Source: Planctomycetota bacterium
Lineage (GTDB): Bacteria > Planctomycetota > Planctomycetia > Pirellulales > Pirellulaceae
Reading direction: 5' to 3'
DNA: 6,111 nt
Assembly: GCA_024274855.1 (NCBI GenBank)
Contig: JAJSAJ010000830.1
Location: 1-6,111 of the forward strand
The notes below the pieces were generated by a model. That model was not told the origin of the DNA. It saw only the letters and a program-made list of their open reading frames with translations, and did no database searches. Position 1 is the stretch's first letter; each line of letters starts with the position of its first letter. Below, in pieces: positions 1 through 6,067 of the stretch. A program made the translations under genes and the position numbers.

Positions 1-189
1 GATCGTCCAGTGGTATCGCCAAGGCATGTAGAGCCAAGTGTCCCAGCCGCCGATCATCACTTCACGATCCTGTGGCACCCGTTTAAATTCCGGCGCGTTC
101 TTAACGTAGTTCAAATAGGCGTCATCCGCGTCTGCATACGAGACCACGATCGCGAGACTTAGAAACATGAAAACAACGGATTTGATCAC
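1..189 (-). CDS. Unidentified exported protein, N-terminal 63 codons only (cut by window edge)
   Basis: The minus-strand frame opens with GTG at 187-189 and runs without a stop off the left edge, giving 63 residues. The start is chosen because an AAAGGAG ribosome site (minus strand, 196-202) lies 6 nt upstream, far better than anything near other start codons. Residues 1-21 form a typical Sec signal peptide: one Lys at position 3, a hydrophobic core (VVFMFLSLAIVV) and a likely cut after Ala-Asp-Ala at 19-21. The mature part begins DDAYLNYVKNAPEF and soon becomes rich in aromatic residues (GGWDTWLYMPWRYHWTI at the edge), which suggests a folded extracellular or periplasmic domain, perhaps an enzyme. 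I do not recognise the family from so short a piece and give no function. It is transcribed in the same direction as the gene at 712-1071, but more than 500 bases and a probable terminator separate them, so it should have its own promoter. Confidence 0.8.
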   Translation of the reverse strand, partial: MIKSVVFMFLSLAIVVSYADADDAYLNYVKNAPEFKRVPQDREVMIGGWDTWLYMPWRYHWTI

Positions 190-195
190 GTCGGT

Positions 196-202
196 CTCCT
201 TT
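196..202 (-). promoter_or_regulatory. Shine-Dalgarno deciding a GTG start
   Basis: On the minus strand this reads AAAGGAG, followed by 6 nt and then GTG at 189-187. It is the strongest ribosome site in the window, and it favours the GTG start over a longer overlapping reading frame whose ATG at 418 has no ribosome site. Confidence 0.75.
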
Positions 203-602
203 CATAACAGGGCGCACAAACGATCCGCGGACCGCATGCTGGAACGGCACAACGGATTCTCTCATGCCGGGCATTGATGCACAAGCAAGCTCGCCACTAA
301 GGATTCGCCAATCAATCACTGTCGCACGGCCCTCGCCAGAAAACGGCGTAACGACTGAGGCGACTAGCAGAAAACCGAAAAGACGTTTCTGAAGTTTCAC
401 TGGATACACCGTTCTCATGCATGTTGTTCGCAGCTGCTGACCAGCGTTGAATATAGCGAACATCCAGGAGCTAGCTCGCGAGACTGGTTCACCCGCGGGC
501 CAAGCCACGTGGGGGTCCTTTCTGCCGTAGATTCACGCCCAGCCTCCGTTTTGGAAAGCTGCGAGGTTTTCGAGACTACCTGCCTTGCCAAAATGGAGAC
601 AA

Positions 603-629
603 GGGTCAATACGCTGGGGGTCAATACGC
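603..629. repeat. 12-bp direct repeat, two copies 15 bp apart
   Basis: The 12-mer GGGTCAATACGC occurs at 603-614 and again, identical, at 618-629, with TGG between the copies. It lies directly beside the hairpin at 634-666. In the plus-strand open frame ending at 675 the two copies encode G-Q-Y-A twice. The role is unknown. It may be part of a dispersed intergenic repeat that also includes the hairpin. Confidence 0.7.
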
Positions 630-630
630 C

Positions 631-666
631 AAAACGGGTGCGCGCACTCTTGGTGCGCACACCCGT
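631..666 (-). terminator. Probable Rho-independent terminator of the Gly/Tyr/His-rich protein gene
   Basis: On the minus strand, a 14-pair stem (arms 653-666 and 634-647; 13 Watson-Crick pairs and one G.U) closes a 5-nt loop CAAGA. It runs straight into TTTT (631-634; the first T of the run pairs in the stem). The stem is GC-rich and lies about 45 nt past the stop codon at 712, a normal spacing for a terminator. The T-run is short, so termination may be incomplete. On the plus strand the matching C-A position breaks the stem, which agrees with use on the minus strand. Confidence 0.6.
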
Positions 667-711
667 GACAGCTAACCCTATACGGCAGCAGATGTAGCAA
701 CCCCCACGGCT

Positions 712-1071
712 CTACCACCCATAGTGGGAATATGCTCCATAGTGGCCGTATCCGGTGTACCCGTGGCCGTAACCACTATGTCCGTATCCATGCCCATATC
801 CATGGTATCCGTAGGACGGGACATAAACGCTCACACCCGGTGCATCAACATGGACACCTGGGCCAACATGGACTCGAACGCCCGGCGCTACCACATTGAC
901 ATCATGACGATACGCAACGTATCGGGGCGGTGCGTAATACCGAACGGCCGGTACATACGCGCGACGGACCGCTCGACGACGCCAACCTGCGTCGGCATTC
1001 GATCCATCAGCAAACGACAATACAGCCCACCCAACAACCAGCAACACCAACCATTTGCTAAACAATTTCAT
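712..1071 (-). CDS. Small secreted Gly/Tyr/His-rich protein of unknown function
   Basis: The product has 119 residues. Residues 1-26 are a clear signal peptide: MKLFSKW, a hydrophobic core VLLVVGWAVLSF, and a likely cut after Ala at 21 or 26. The mature protein has three parts: a basic stretch (RRRAVRRAY, 31-39), a region with alternating valines and repeated P/G turns (PGVRVHV, GPGVHVD, APGVSVYVP at 63-85), and a tail at 87-119 in which 28 of 33 residues are Gly, Tyr or His, with repeated GYGH units. The start at 1071 is preferred over an in-frame ATG 33 codons upstream because only it is followed by a signal peptide and preceded by a ribosome site. No enzymatic motif is visible. The composition suits a structural, surface or matrix role, and the six tail histidines could bind metal; both are inferences. 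It stands alone, with a probable promoter at 1183-1211 and a terminator at 631-666. It may belong to a loose class of short secreted proteins, but I cannot name a family. Confidence 0.82.
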   Translation of the reverse strand: MKLFSKWLVLLVVGWAVLSFADGSNADAGWRRRAVRRAYVPAVRYYAPPRYVAYRHDVNVVAPGVRVHVGPGVHVDAPGVSVYVPSYGYHGYGHGYGHSGYGHGYTGYGHYGAYSHYGW

Positions 1072-1076
1072 TCTAC

Positions 1077-1085
1077 TCACCCCCT
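1077..1085 (-). promoter_or_regulatory. Shine-Dalgarno fixing the start at 1071
   Basis: On the minus strand this reads AGGGGGTGA, one base different from the ideal AGGAGGTGA, 5 nt before ATG 1071-1069. It shows that the signal-peptide start, not the ATG 33 codons upstream, is used. Confidence 0.7.
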
Positions 1086-1131
1086 GAAAACCCAACAGCA
1101 TGTCACAAAACGGCAGCTGCAATCCCAAGAC

Positions 1132-1143
1132 GTGTTGCAACAC
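1132..1143. promoter_or_regulatory. Perfect 12-bp palindrome in the leader of the 712-1071 gene
   Basis: GTGTTGCAACAC is fully self-complementary. It lies about 60 bases upstream of the start codon at 1071 and about 40 bases downstream of the candidate -10 box, so it is probably inside the transcribed leader. A dimeric regulator site is possible, but a single copy with no known regulator nearby is weak support. Confidence 0.3.
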
Positions 1144-1182
1144 TCCCGTAACACAATTCCACTTGAACACGACCAGTACGTG

Positions 1183-1211
1183 ATTTTAGGCAGGAAATGG
1201 CCGAGGGGCAA
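1183..1211 (-). promoter_or_regulatory. Candidate sigma70-type promoter for the 712-1071 gene
   Basis: Reading the minus strand, TTGCCC (1206-1211; 4 of 6 matches to the -35 consensus) is followed after exactly 17 bp by TAAAAT (1183-1188; 5 of 6 matches to the -10 consensus). Transcription would start near 1176, leaving a leader of about 105 nt that contains the palindrome at 1132-1143. Support is by motif only. Confidence 0.35.
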
Positions 1212-1342
1212 ATTGCGGCGACAAAAAGGCTGGACACTTTGATTCGGACGAGGTGATCTGCTACGTTGATCTCATGGCCCCCCCACCAGCTGACGACCCG
1301 GCAGACTGGTTCATGCCCGAAGCACCGTACAAGCAGATTTGA
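1190..1342 (+). pseudogene. Possible remnant of a gene C-terminus
   Basis: After a TAG at 1187-1189 this frame stays open for 50 codons to TGA at 1340-1342. The last part (GHFDSDEVICYVDLM, then APPPADDPADWFMPEAPYKQI) has the acidic, Pro-rich and aromatic balance of a real protein end. No start codon with a ribosome site is present: the in-frame GTG at 1253 and ATG at 1274 have none. It lies between divergent genes and overlaps the candidate promoter of the minus-strand gene. It could be the tail of a gene whose front was lost, or chance. I do not recognise a family. Confidence 0.25.
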
Positions 1343-1390
1343 AATCGTGACGGGGCTTTGCGGCCCCTCCTCGTATTCTGGAGTACGTCA

Positions 1391-3022
1391 ATGAGCGGTT
1401 TTTCCAAGGTCACTTTGCGGACCAGTTTGTTTGCTGCTGCGATGATGTGGCCGCTGAACGTTCAGAGTGCCGATTGGCCTCAGTGGGGAGGAACGCAGGC
1501 ACGCAACATGGTCTCGACCGAAGTGAATCTTCCGACGACTCTGGAACGTGGCCAGCGCAAGGGGGGTACGGTCGACCTGACAACGACGAAGAACGTGCGT
1601 TGGGTGGCGAAACTCGGTATCAACGCGTATGGCAACCCGACCGTCGCCGCGGGAAAGGTCTTTGTTGGAACCGATGGGCGCGCCGTCGAAAACGACCCTC
1701 GATTCAACGCAACCCATGTCGGCGTGGAGAAGTGTTTTGACGAGTCGGATGGATCGCTACTCTGGCAACTTGTCATTCCCAAACGCGTACATGGATTGCC
1801 CGATTCGCACCACTTCGTCATGCAACGATGCGGCGTTTGCTCGTCAGCAACCGTTGATGGCAATCGCGCCTACATTGTAACCGGTGCTGCCGACATCGTC
1901 TGTCTTGACGTCAATGGTCTGGCCGATGGAAACGATGGTCCGTTCCAGGATGAAGGACAGTACATGGCGGGGTACGGCAAGTCACCGATCAAGTTGACCA
2001 CACAAGACGCCGATATTGTGTGGCGATTCGACCCTGTCGACCAACTTGGGGTCTGCCCGCATGACGCAGCAAGTTGCTCGGTCCTGATCGATGGGGACAT
2101 CCTCTACACCAGCACGTCCAACGGCGTCGGCGGTGACAAAGGTTCTCATTGGACCAAGATGCACTCTTATGTCGTCAATCCCAAAGCACCTGCCTTCATT
2201 GCATTAGACAAGAACACTGGCCGGCTGTTGGCAGTGGAAGATGCCGGAATCAGTTCCAGGTTGTGGCACGCCCAGTGGTCCTCTCCATCACTTGGCATCG
2301 TAAATGGTAAGAAACTTGTATTTCTCGGCGGAGGCGACGGCTACTGCTACGCGTTCGAGGCACTGCGAGAAATCCCAAAAAAGCCGACCAAGCTGAAGCT
2401 GGTCTGGACCTACGACTGCAACCCTCCAGAATACCGATTCCCGAACGGCGAACCAGTCAACTACTACAAGGGCGACAAACGCCAGAAACAGAGCACCAAC
2501 AAGAATGATGGCAAGTACGTTGGTCCGAGCCAGGTGATTGCAACACCCGTCTTTCACAACAACCGCGTTTACATCGCGATCGGTCAAGATCCAGCACACG
2601 GTCGTGGCCGCGGAATGCTGCACTGTATTGACGCGACACAGTCCGGCAACATCACGAAGACGGCTTGCGTCTGTAAATACGACGGTATCGAGCGAACGAT
2701 AGCCAATGCGGTAGTGCACGACGGCCTGGTCTATATTCCAGATCTATCCGGCAAGCTCCACTGTTTGGATGCGAATACGGGCGAGCGCGTCTGGATGGTT
2801 GACACCAAGGGAGAAACGTGGGGCAGTACACTGGTGGCCGATGGCAAGCTGTTCCTGGGCAACCAACGTTATTTTTATGTCTTCGCTACCGGACGCGAGC
2901 CGAAGTTAATGAATAAAGTGCGGCTCGGTTCCCCTATTTACAGCAGTCCTATCGCCGCGAACGGCGTGCTGTACGTGGCTACCGGACGACGGCTTTGGGC
3001 GTTGGCACAAGATTCGAATTGA
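1391..3022 (+). CDS. Exported PQQ-like (BamB-like) beta-propeller protein
   Basis: The product has 543 residues. The ATG at 1391 is chosen because GGAG (1380-1383) lies 7 nt upstream and a signal peptide follows directly: MSGFSKVTLRTSLFAAAMMW and on to a likely cut after Ser-Ala at 26-27. A TTG at 1358 in the same frame would add 11 residues and has no such support. The mature protein begins DWPQWGG (28-34), common at the start of planctomycete PQQ-like propeller proteins. Blade-like units follow: YGNPTVAAGKVFVGTDG (80-96), SSATVDGNRAYIVTG with DIVCLDVNG (151-175), SVLIDGDILYTSTSNG with FIALDKNTGRLL (230-280), SPSLGIVNGKKLVFLGGGDG (298-317), ATPVFHNNRVYIAIGQD (384-400), VVHDGLVYIPDLSGKLHCLD with ANTGERVW (441-468), LVADGKLFLGN (481-491) and SSPIAANGVLYVATG (518-532). 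This is the quinoprotein-alcohol-dehydrogenase-like fold. I see no vicinal-Cys or full catalytic set of a true quinoprotein dehydrogenase, so it is more likely a binding or scaffold protein in the cell envelope. Twelve cysteines are unusual for an exported protein. Ligand and partner are unknown. Confidence 0.87.
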   Translation: MSGFSKVTLRTSLFAAAMMWPLNVQSADWPQWGGTQARNMVSTEVNLPTTLERGQRKGGTVDLTTTKNVRWVAKLGINAYGNPTVAAGKVFVGTDGRAVENDPRFNATHVGVEKCFDESDGSLLWQLVIPKRVHGLPDSHHFVMQRCGVCSSATVDGNRAYIVTGAADIVCLDVNGLADGNDGPFQDEGQYMAGYGKSPIKLTTQDADIVWRFDPVDQLGVCPHDAASCSVLIDGDILYTSTSNGVGGDKGSHWTKMHSYVVNPKAPAFIALDKNTGRLLAVEDAGISSRLWHAQWSSPSLGIVNGKKLVFLGGGDGYCYAFEALREIPKKPTKLKLVWTYDCNPPEYRFPNGEPVNYYKGDKRQKQSTNKNDGKYVGPSQVIATPVFHNNRVYIAIGQDPAHGRGRGMLHCIDATQSGNITKTACVCKYDGIERTIANAVVHDGLVYIPDLSGKLHCLDANTGERVWMVDTKGETWGSTLVADGKLFLGNQRYFYVFATGREPKLMNKVRLGSPIYSSPIAANGVLYVATGRRLWALAQDSN

Positions 3023-3060
3023 CCTGGAACAGACCGTTTCGTTCGCGGATTCCATGGTGA

Positions 3061-4479
3061 CTACAACACGCTATTATTGACTGGCTCAGTGGCCTTGTCG
3101 TAGTCGACCTGCAGACGCTTTACCTTGTTCCCATCGATATGAAAGATGTCACAGTGGCGACCTTGCAGCTCGAGCGTCAATGAACGCCGGCCGCATGCGA
3201 CCTCGATCTGACTGCGGGCATCTTCCGCTTGCCACGGATTCATGGCCAGGATAATCCACTCGGTGTCACTGACTTTGAGCTGTCGAACAAGCGGCTGTTT
3301 TTCTTTCCACAGCACGTGCGCCAGCCTGTTGTCCGGCACGGGTGTCGCATTGGCGATCTTATTTGAAAGATCGGCAACACGACCGAGGCTGTCCGCATAG
3401 ATCGGAAGGTTTCCATAGAGCTTCTTGCCTTTCGACTGAGGCTCCCATCCCCAGAGCACGTTACCGCGCGCGCCATAGAAATACGGAACCACGGCAGTGG
3501 CGTCAACCAGCCAGGGTGCCAATTCTCGCCCGCCGATCTTCTTATTGCTGTTGTGATAGCGCAGCCAAGAGTACGCATAAACCGGTTTATCACCGTATTG
3601 GCGCGTTCGCTTGAAGTTTTCCTCAACGTTGGATGCAATGTAAAAGACCGAGCCGGGCGCATCGTAGAAGACATAGATGCTGGCAACATAGAAATCGACA
3701 TGAGGATCGATGTACTTCCAAAACACCGCATCGAGGGCATGCGTTCCGTCGATCTGTGCGGCGTCCTTACTCGCAATACCCCAATAGTCGCGGCGAAATG
3801 GTTGCGGTCCATAAAGACCCGTTGGAAGTTCGGGGAAAGCCTCTTTTCCCCACTTGCACGGCAGCCAGAACCACTTGGCCCACTCAGCGAGGTACGCTTC
3901 CTTGAATTCGTTCAGAGTGGCGACGCCGCTCGCTTTCCTCGCTTCCGGATCAGCCCAAGCTTTAGTGACATCCTGTTCAAAGTCGAATTCGATATCATGA
4001 ACAAAGATCGATCGAGCATCGGTGCACACGTTCTTGCGTCGTGCCACCTGACTAATATTTCGGCGGACAATCTCCTCGAAGAACTCCGGCCGATCCCAGG
4101 GGTTCTTGGCGGGACGATGTCGGTGCACATAGTTGTTGATGTTGCGTTTCTGCTTGCCTGGATAGTCGGAGTAGTCACCCAGCAAATTGACGGAATCAAA
4201 GCCGTGTTTCAACGCCTCGGTGCGATGGCGTGGTGCACCACCAACATCCCAAAAAGCTCGTAGACCACCGGACATTCTCACCGTGCGGACATTCTGCCAT
4301 CCCTCGGCGGGCGCCGTCACTCTGTTTTCGGCCGCCGCCGTTGACAAAAGCAACAAGACGAGACAGCCCAACATCAACATGCCACTGCAACAGATCGAAG
4401 GAAACTTGCGAAAGGCAGACTTGACCGGTTGTAACCGTTCACGGCAAGAGTGCGTGGAGGGGCATTTTTCATTTGTCAT
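3061..4479 (-). CDS. Exported probable TIM-barrel hydrolase, distantly GH56 hyaluronidase-like
   Basis: The product has 472 residues from ATG 4479. Residues 34-50 (MLMLGCLVLLLLSTAAA) are hydrophobic, with a likely signal cut before E51. The 33 residues before it are long and basic, so translation could start elsewhere, but ATGs at 4380 and 4374 would leave no positive N-region. Along the chain I see several features in the order expected for GH56: HDIEFDFE (161-168), where D162-x-E164 matches the catalytic DxE spacing; LPTGLYGPQPF then DYWG (218-234), like the family's GLWGYY..PDCYN segment; YAYSWLRYH (301-309); and GARGNVLWGWEP (336-347), like the family's GAxGxVxWG strand. Residues from about 380 to 460 look like a beta-rich C-terminal domain. 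This resemblance is by eye and distant, so the substrate is uncertain. A carbohydrate hydrolase is my best guess, and an uncharacterised exported protein is the safe reading. It lies 163 bp downstream of the sulfatase on the same strand, which fits sulfated-polysaccharide breakdown. I see no ribosome site; the start lies within a 7-bp repeat. Confidence 0.75.
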   Translation of the reverse strand: MTNEKCPSTHSCRERLQPVKSAFRKFPSICCSGMLMLGCLVLLLLSTAAAENRVTAPAEGWQNVRTVRMSGGLRAFWDVGGAPRHRTEALKHGFDSVNLLGDYSDYPGKQKRNINNYVHRHRPAKNPWDRPEFFEEIVRRNISQVARRKNVCTDARSIFVHDIEFDFEQDVTKAWADPEARKASGVATLNEFKEAYLAEWAKWFWLPCKWGKEAFPELPTGLYGPQPFRRDYWGIASKDAAQIDGTHALDAVFWKYIDPHVDFYVASIYVFYDAPGSVFYIASNVEENFKRTRQYGDKPVYAYSWLRYHNSNKKIGGRELAPWLVDATAVVPYFYGARGNVLWGWEPQSKGKKLYGNLPIYADSLGRVADLSNKIANATPVPDNRLAHVLWKEKQPLVRQLKVSDTEWIILAMNPWQAEDARSQIEVACGRRSLTLELQGRHCDIFHIDGNKVKRLQVDYDKATEPVNNSVL

Positions 4480-4511
4480 TTGTCATTTGTCACTTATCAT
4501 TTTTGATTTTT
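4463..4511. repeat. 7-bp tandem repeat containing a start codon
   Basis: There are seven consecutive heptads on the plus strand: CATTTTT, three exact CATTTGT copies (4470-4490), then CACTTAT, CATTTTT and GATTTTT. Read on the minus strand, the exact units are ACAAATG, so each exact unit supplies an ATG, and successive ATGs fall in different frames. The one at 4479-4477 opens the 472-residue protein; the copy one unit upstream soon meets TGA. Short heptamer repeats of this type are known from several bacterial genomes, usually between genes. The TTGACA hexamer just upstream on the minus strand (4525-4530) could be a -35 box, but no fitting -10 follows. Confidence 0.8.
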
Positions 4512-4642
4512 CAGTGGTAGGGTGTGTCAAGCTCGCCGACCTAACCGGGCCTTCTCGTGACCGGGCAAGTGCGAGCGCCGGCACACCAAAATCCGGCATC
4601 CATATACGACATACGTACGGTAATTTCAGGACCGACTTCATG
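4512..4642. other. Spacer between sulfatase and hydrolase-like gene
   Basis: No gene and no clear hairpin terminator follows the sulfatase stop at 4643. The minus strand contains TTGACA (4525-4530), a perfect -35 hexamer, but positions 16-18 bp downstream give only poor -10 matches. Co-transcription of the two genes therefore remains possible but unproved. Confidence 0.4.
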
Positions 4643-6067
4643 TCAGCGACGCGAGCCCGATTGCAGTGGCGGATAAGGCCGACCGGGAATCAGTTTTTTC
4701 CCATCGGAAAATCCCTCGGGCCTCTGAGTCAGACGCCGTACCATCAGACTGCGCCATTTCCGCACGAGATCCGACTCGGGCGCGTCACCGGCCAGATCAT
4801 GCTCCTCTCGGGGGTCCTGCTCGAGGTCAAATAGTCGCTCAGTTCCGTCGTGCGGCCGCCACACATATTTGAATCGCCCATCGGTAAGGGCGTGGAACGC
4901 TTGTTGCTTACTGTAACATGTTGCGTGTTCAAAATGCAGCCATGCGCGAACCTCCCGATCTTCCCCCCGCAACACGGGAACTAAACTGACGCCATCCACT
5001 TTGGGACACGGCACGCGAGCCAGTTCAAGGAACGTGGGCAAAAGATCCTCAAGACAAACCGGACGCGTGCAACGCCGACCGGCACGAAATCCAAGTTCGG
5101 CCGAACCAGAAATAATGAATGGAATGTTGGCCGAACCCTCGAACGGTTCGCACTTGCGAAAATAACCGTGGTCGCCCAGCATCTCGCCATGGTCGGTCGT
5201 GAAGGCAATCAACCAAGGACGACCGGCTTGTTCACTGCGCGCCTTGAAATCGGCAATTAACGCGGCAATCTCGTGATCCATATGCTCGATCAATCCAAAA
5301 TACCCGGCCTGCGCCTTGTGGAGCGTTTCGCCTTCGAGCAAGACGCGGTGGCCACTGTCGGAACCGCGTGGTGTCAGTTTCTTCCAAGCTACCCAATCAC
5401 CGTGGGCTGGTCGAGGTAGTTTCTGCCGCATGTACGCGTCGAAGTACTCGCGGGGCGGAAACAACGGAGGGTGAGGAGCATAAAACGACGCCGTCAAGAA
5501 CAACGGCTTCTCGGTCGCTGTATCTGCAATCACTTGGCACCCTTTGTGGACGACCCAAGTCGTTGGATGCAGATCATTCGTAAGCGGCCAGGGCCGAGCT
5601 TGCCACAAATTATAAGTCAGCCCCAACCCGGTGACCCACTCGCGAATTCCTCCCATTCCCGGCACAGCTTTTCTCAAGTCCGCTGCGTAAGCATCGTCTG
5701 CGACATAGGTCGAGCCGAGAATCGCCTTCTGGTACCCAAGTTGCGAGGCACTGGCAGCCTGGTGCATTTCACGTCCGACCAAGGCGGTGGTGTATCCTGC
5801 GTCGCGCAACAATTGCGGCAGCGTTGGTGAAGTGACCGGTTTCTTTCGAAAACCAACCACGCCGCTCGTTTGCGGAAACAACCCCGTCATCAATGCATAC
5901 CGCGCGGGAATGCAGGACGGGACCGTCGTGTACGCTCGCCGAAACAACACTCCGTGTTTGGCAAGCTGATCAAGCGTCGGCGTTCGGATAGCCGGGTGTT
6001 TCAAAATCGAGAGACAATCTCCACGCATCTGATCCGGCATGATCAACAGGATATCGGGTCTGGTCAA
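4643..6067 (-). CDS. Formylglycine-dependent sulfatase (S1 type, alkaline-phosphatase superfamily)
   Basis: This enzyme should cleave sulfate esters; the substrate is unknown but is probably a sulfated sugar. Counting from the TTG at 6067 it has 474 residues, normal for the family. PDQMRGD (11-17) gives the first metal ligands D12-Q13. The activation signature C-x-P-x-R-x4-T-G is complete (C52, P54, R56, T61, G62), so C52 should be converted to formylglycine. H199 (APHPP), D292-H293 in TTDHGEMLGDHG (290-301) and K305 in the following YFRKCEPFE complete the usual active site. The C-terminal half carries the family's ...LVPVLRGED (362-370) and RLFDLEQDPREEHDL (411-425). One oddity is that where most members have GK-x-H, this one has GREMH (98-102). 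No signal peptide is visible: the domain starts at the first residue. The visible frame is, however, open all the way to the window edge without an ATG or GTG, so a longer, possibly exported form cannot be excluded. It ends 163 bp before the hydrolase-like gene on the same strand. Confidence 0.92.
   Translation of the reverse strand: MTRPDILLIMPDQMRGDCLSILKHPAIRTPTLDQLAKHGVLFRRAYTTVPSCIPARYALMTGLFPQTSGVVGFRKKPVTSPTLPQLLRDAGYTTALVGREMHQAASASQLGYQKAILGSTYVADDAYAADLRKAVPGMGGIREWVTGLGLTYNLWQARPWPLTNDLHPTTWVVHKGCQVIADTATEKPLFLTASFYAPHPPLFPPREYFDAYMRQKLPRPAHGDWVAWKKLTPRGSDSGHRVLLEGETLHKAQAGYFGLIEHMDHEIAALIADFKARSEQAGRPWLIAFTTDHGEMLGDHGYFRKCEPFEGSANIPFIISGSAELGFRAGRRCTRPVCLEDLLPTFLELARVPCPKVDGVSLVPVLRGEDREVRAWLHFEHATCYSKQQAFHALTDGRFKYVWRPHDGTERLFDLEQDPREEHDLAGDAPESDLVRKWRSLMVRRLTQRPEGFSDGKKLIPGRPYPPLQSGSRR

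Larger units (their letters stand above)
190..711. other. Gap of about 520 bases with no convincing gene
   Basis: No frame here combines a start codon, a ribosome site and a protein-like sequence. Two weak coding possibilities were weighed. One is a minus-strand frame from ATG 418 to 122 whose start looks like a signal peptide; it lacks a ribosome site and overlaps the well-started gene at 189 by 68 bases. The other is a plus-strand open stretch 475-675 with no usable start codon, ending in residues KTGARTLGAHTRDS. The right part (603-666) holds a direct repeat and a terminator-like hairpin, listed separately. A promoter for the gene at 189 should lie in this gap, but I could not identify a good -35/-10 pair. 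Confidence 0.6.

Noticed and set aside
724..1242. Plus-strand open frame of 172 codons
   Set aside because: It lies antisense to the Gly/Tyr/His-rich protein gene. It has no ribosome site or recognisable protein pattern, and the repeats of the opposite gene explain its length.
1352..1367. GGGGC-TTTGCG-GCCCC hairpin as a terminator
   Set aside because: The stem has only 5 pairs, no T-run follows, and it lies just before the propeller gene's ribosome site.
3023..3060. Bidirectional terminator between the convergent genes
   Set aside because: The 38-bp gap has no inverted repeat with a T-run on either strand.
3553..4263. Plus-strand open frame of 236 codons
   Set aside because: It lies wholly antisense to the hydrolase-like gene, whose frame has a signal peptide and family-like motifs. 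This one has no such features.
4463..4511. CRISPR-like array from the short repeats
   Set aside because: The units are 7 bp, directly adjacent and without spacers, so this is a simple tandem repeat.
4500..4530. Promoter for the hydrolase-like gene from TTGACA at 4525-4530 (minus strand)
   Set aside because: The -35 box is perfect, but no hexamer at 16-18 bp matches the -10 consensus in more than about three positions.
4187..4834. Plus-strand open frame of 215 codons
   Set aside because: It runs across the starts and ends of two minus-strand genes and through the heptamer repeat. The hydrophobic run it encodes comes from the repeat itself.
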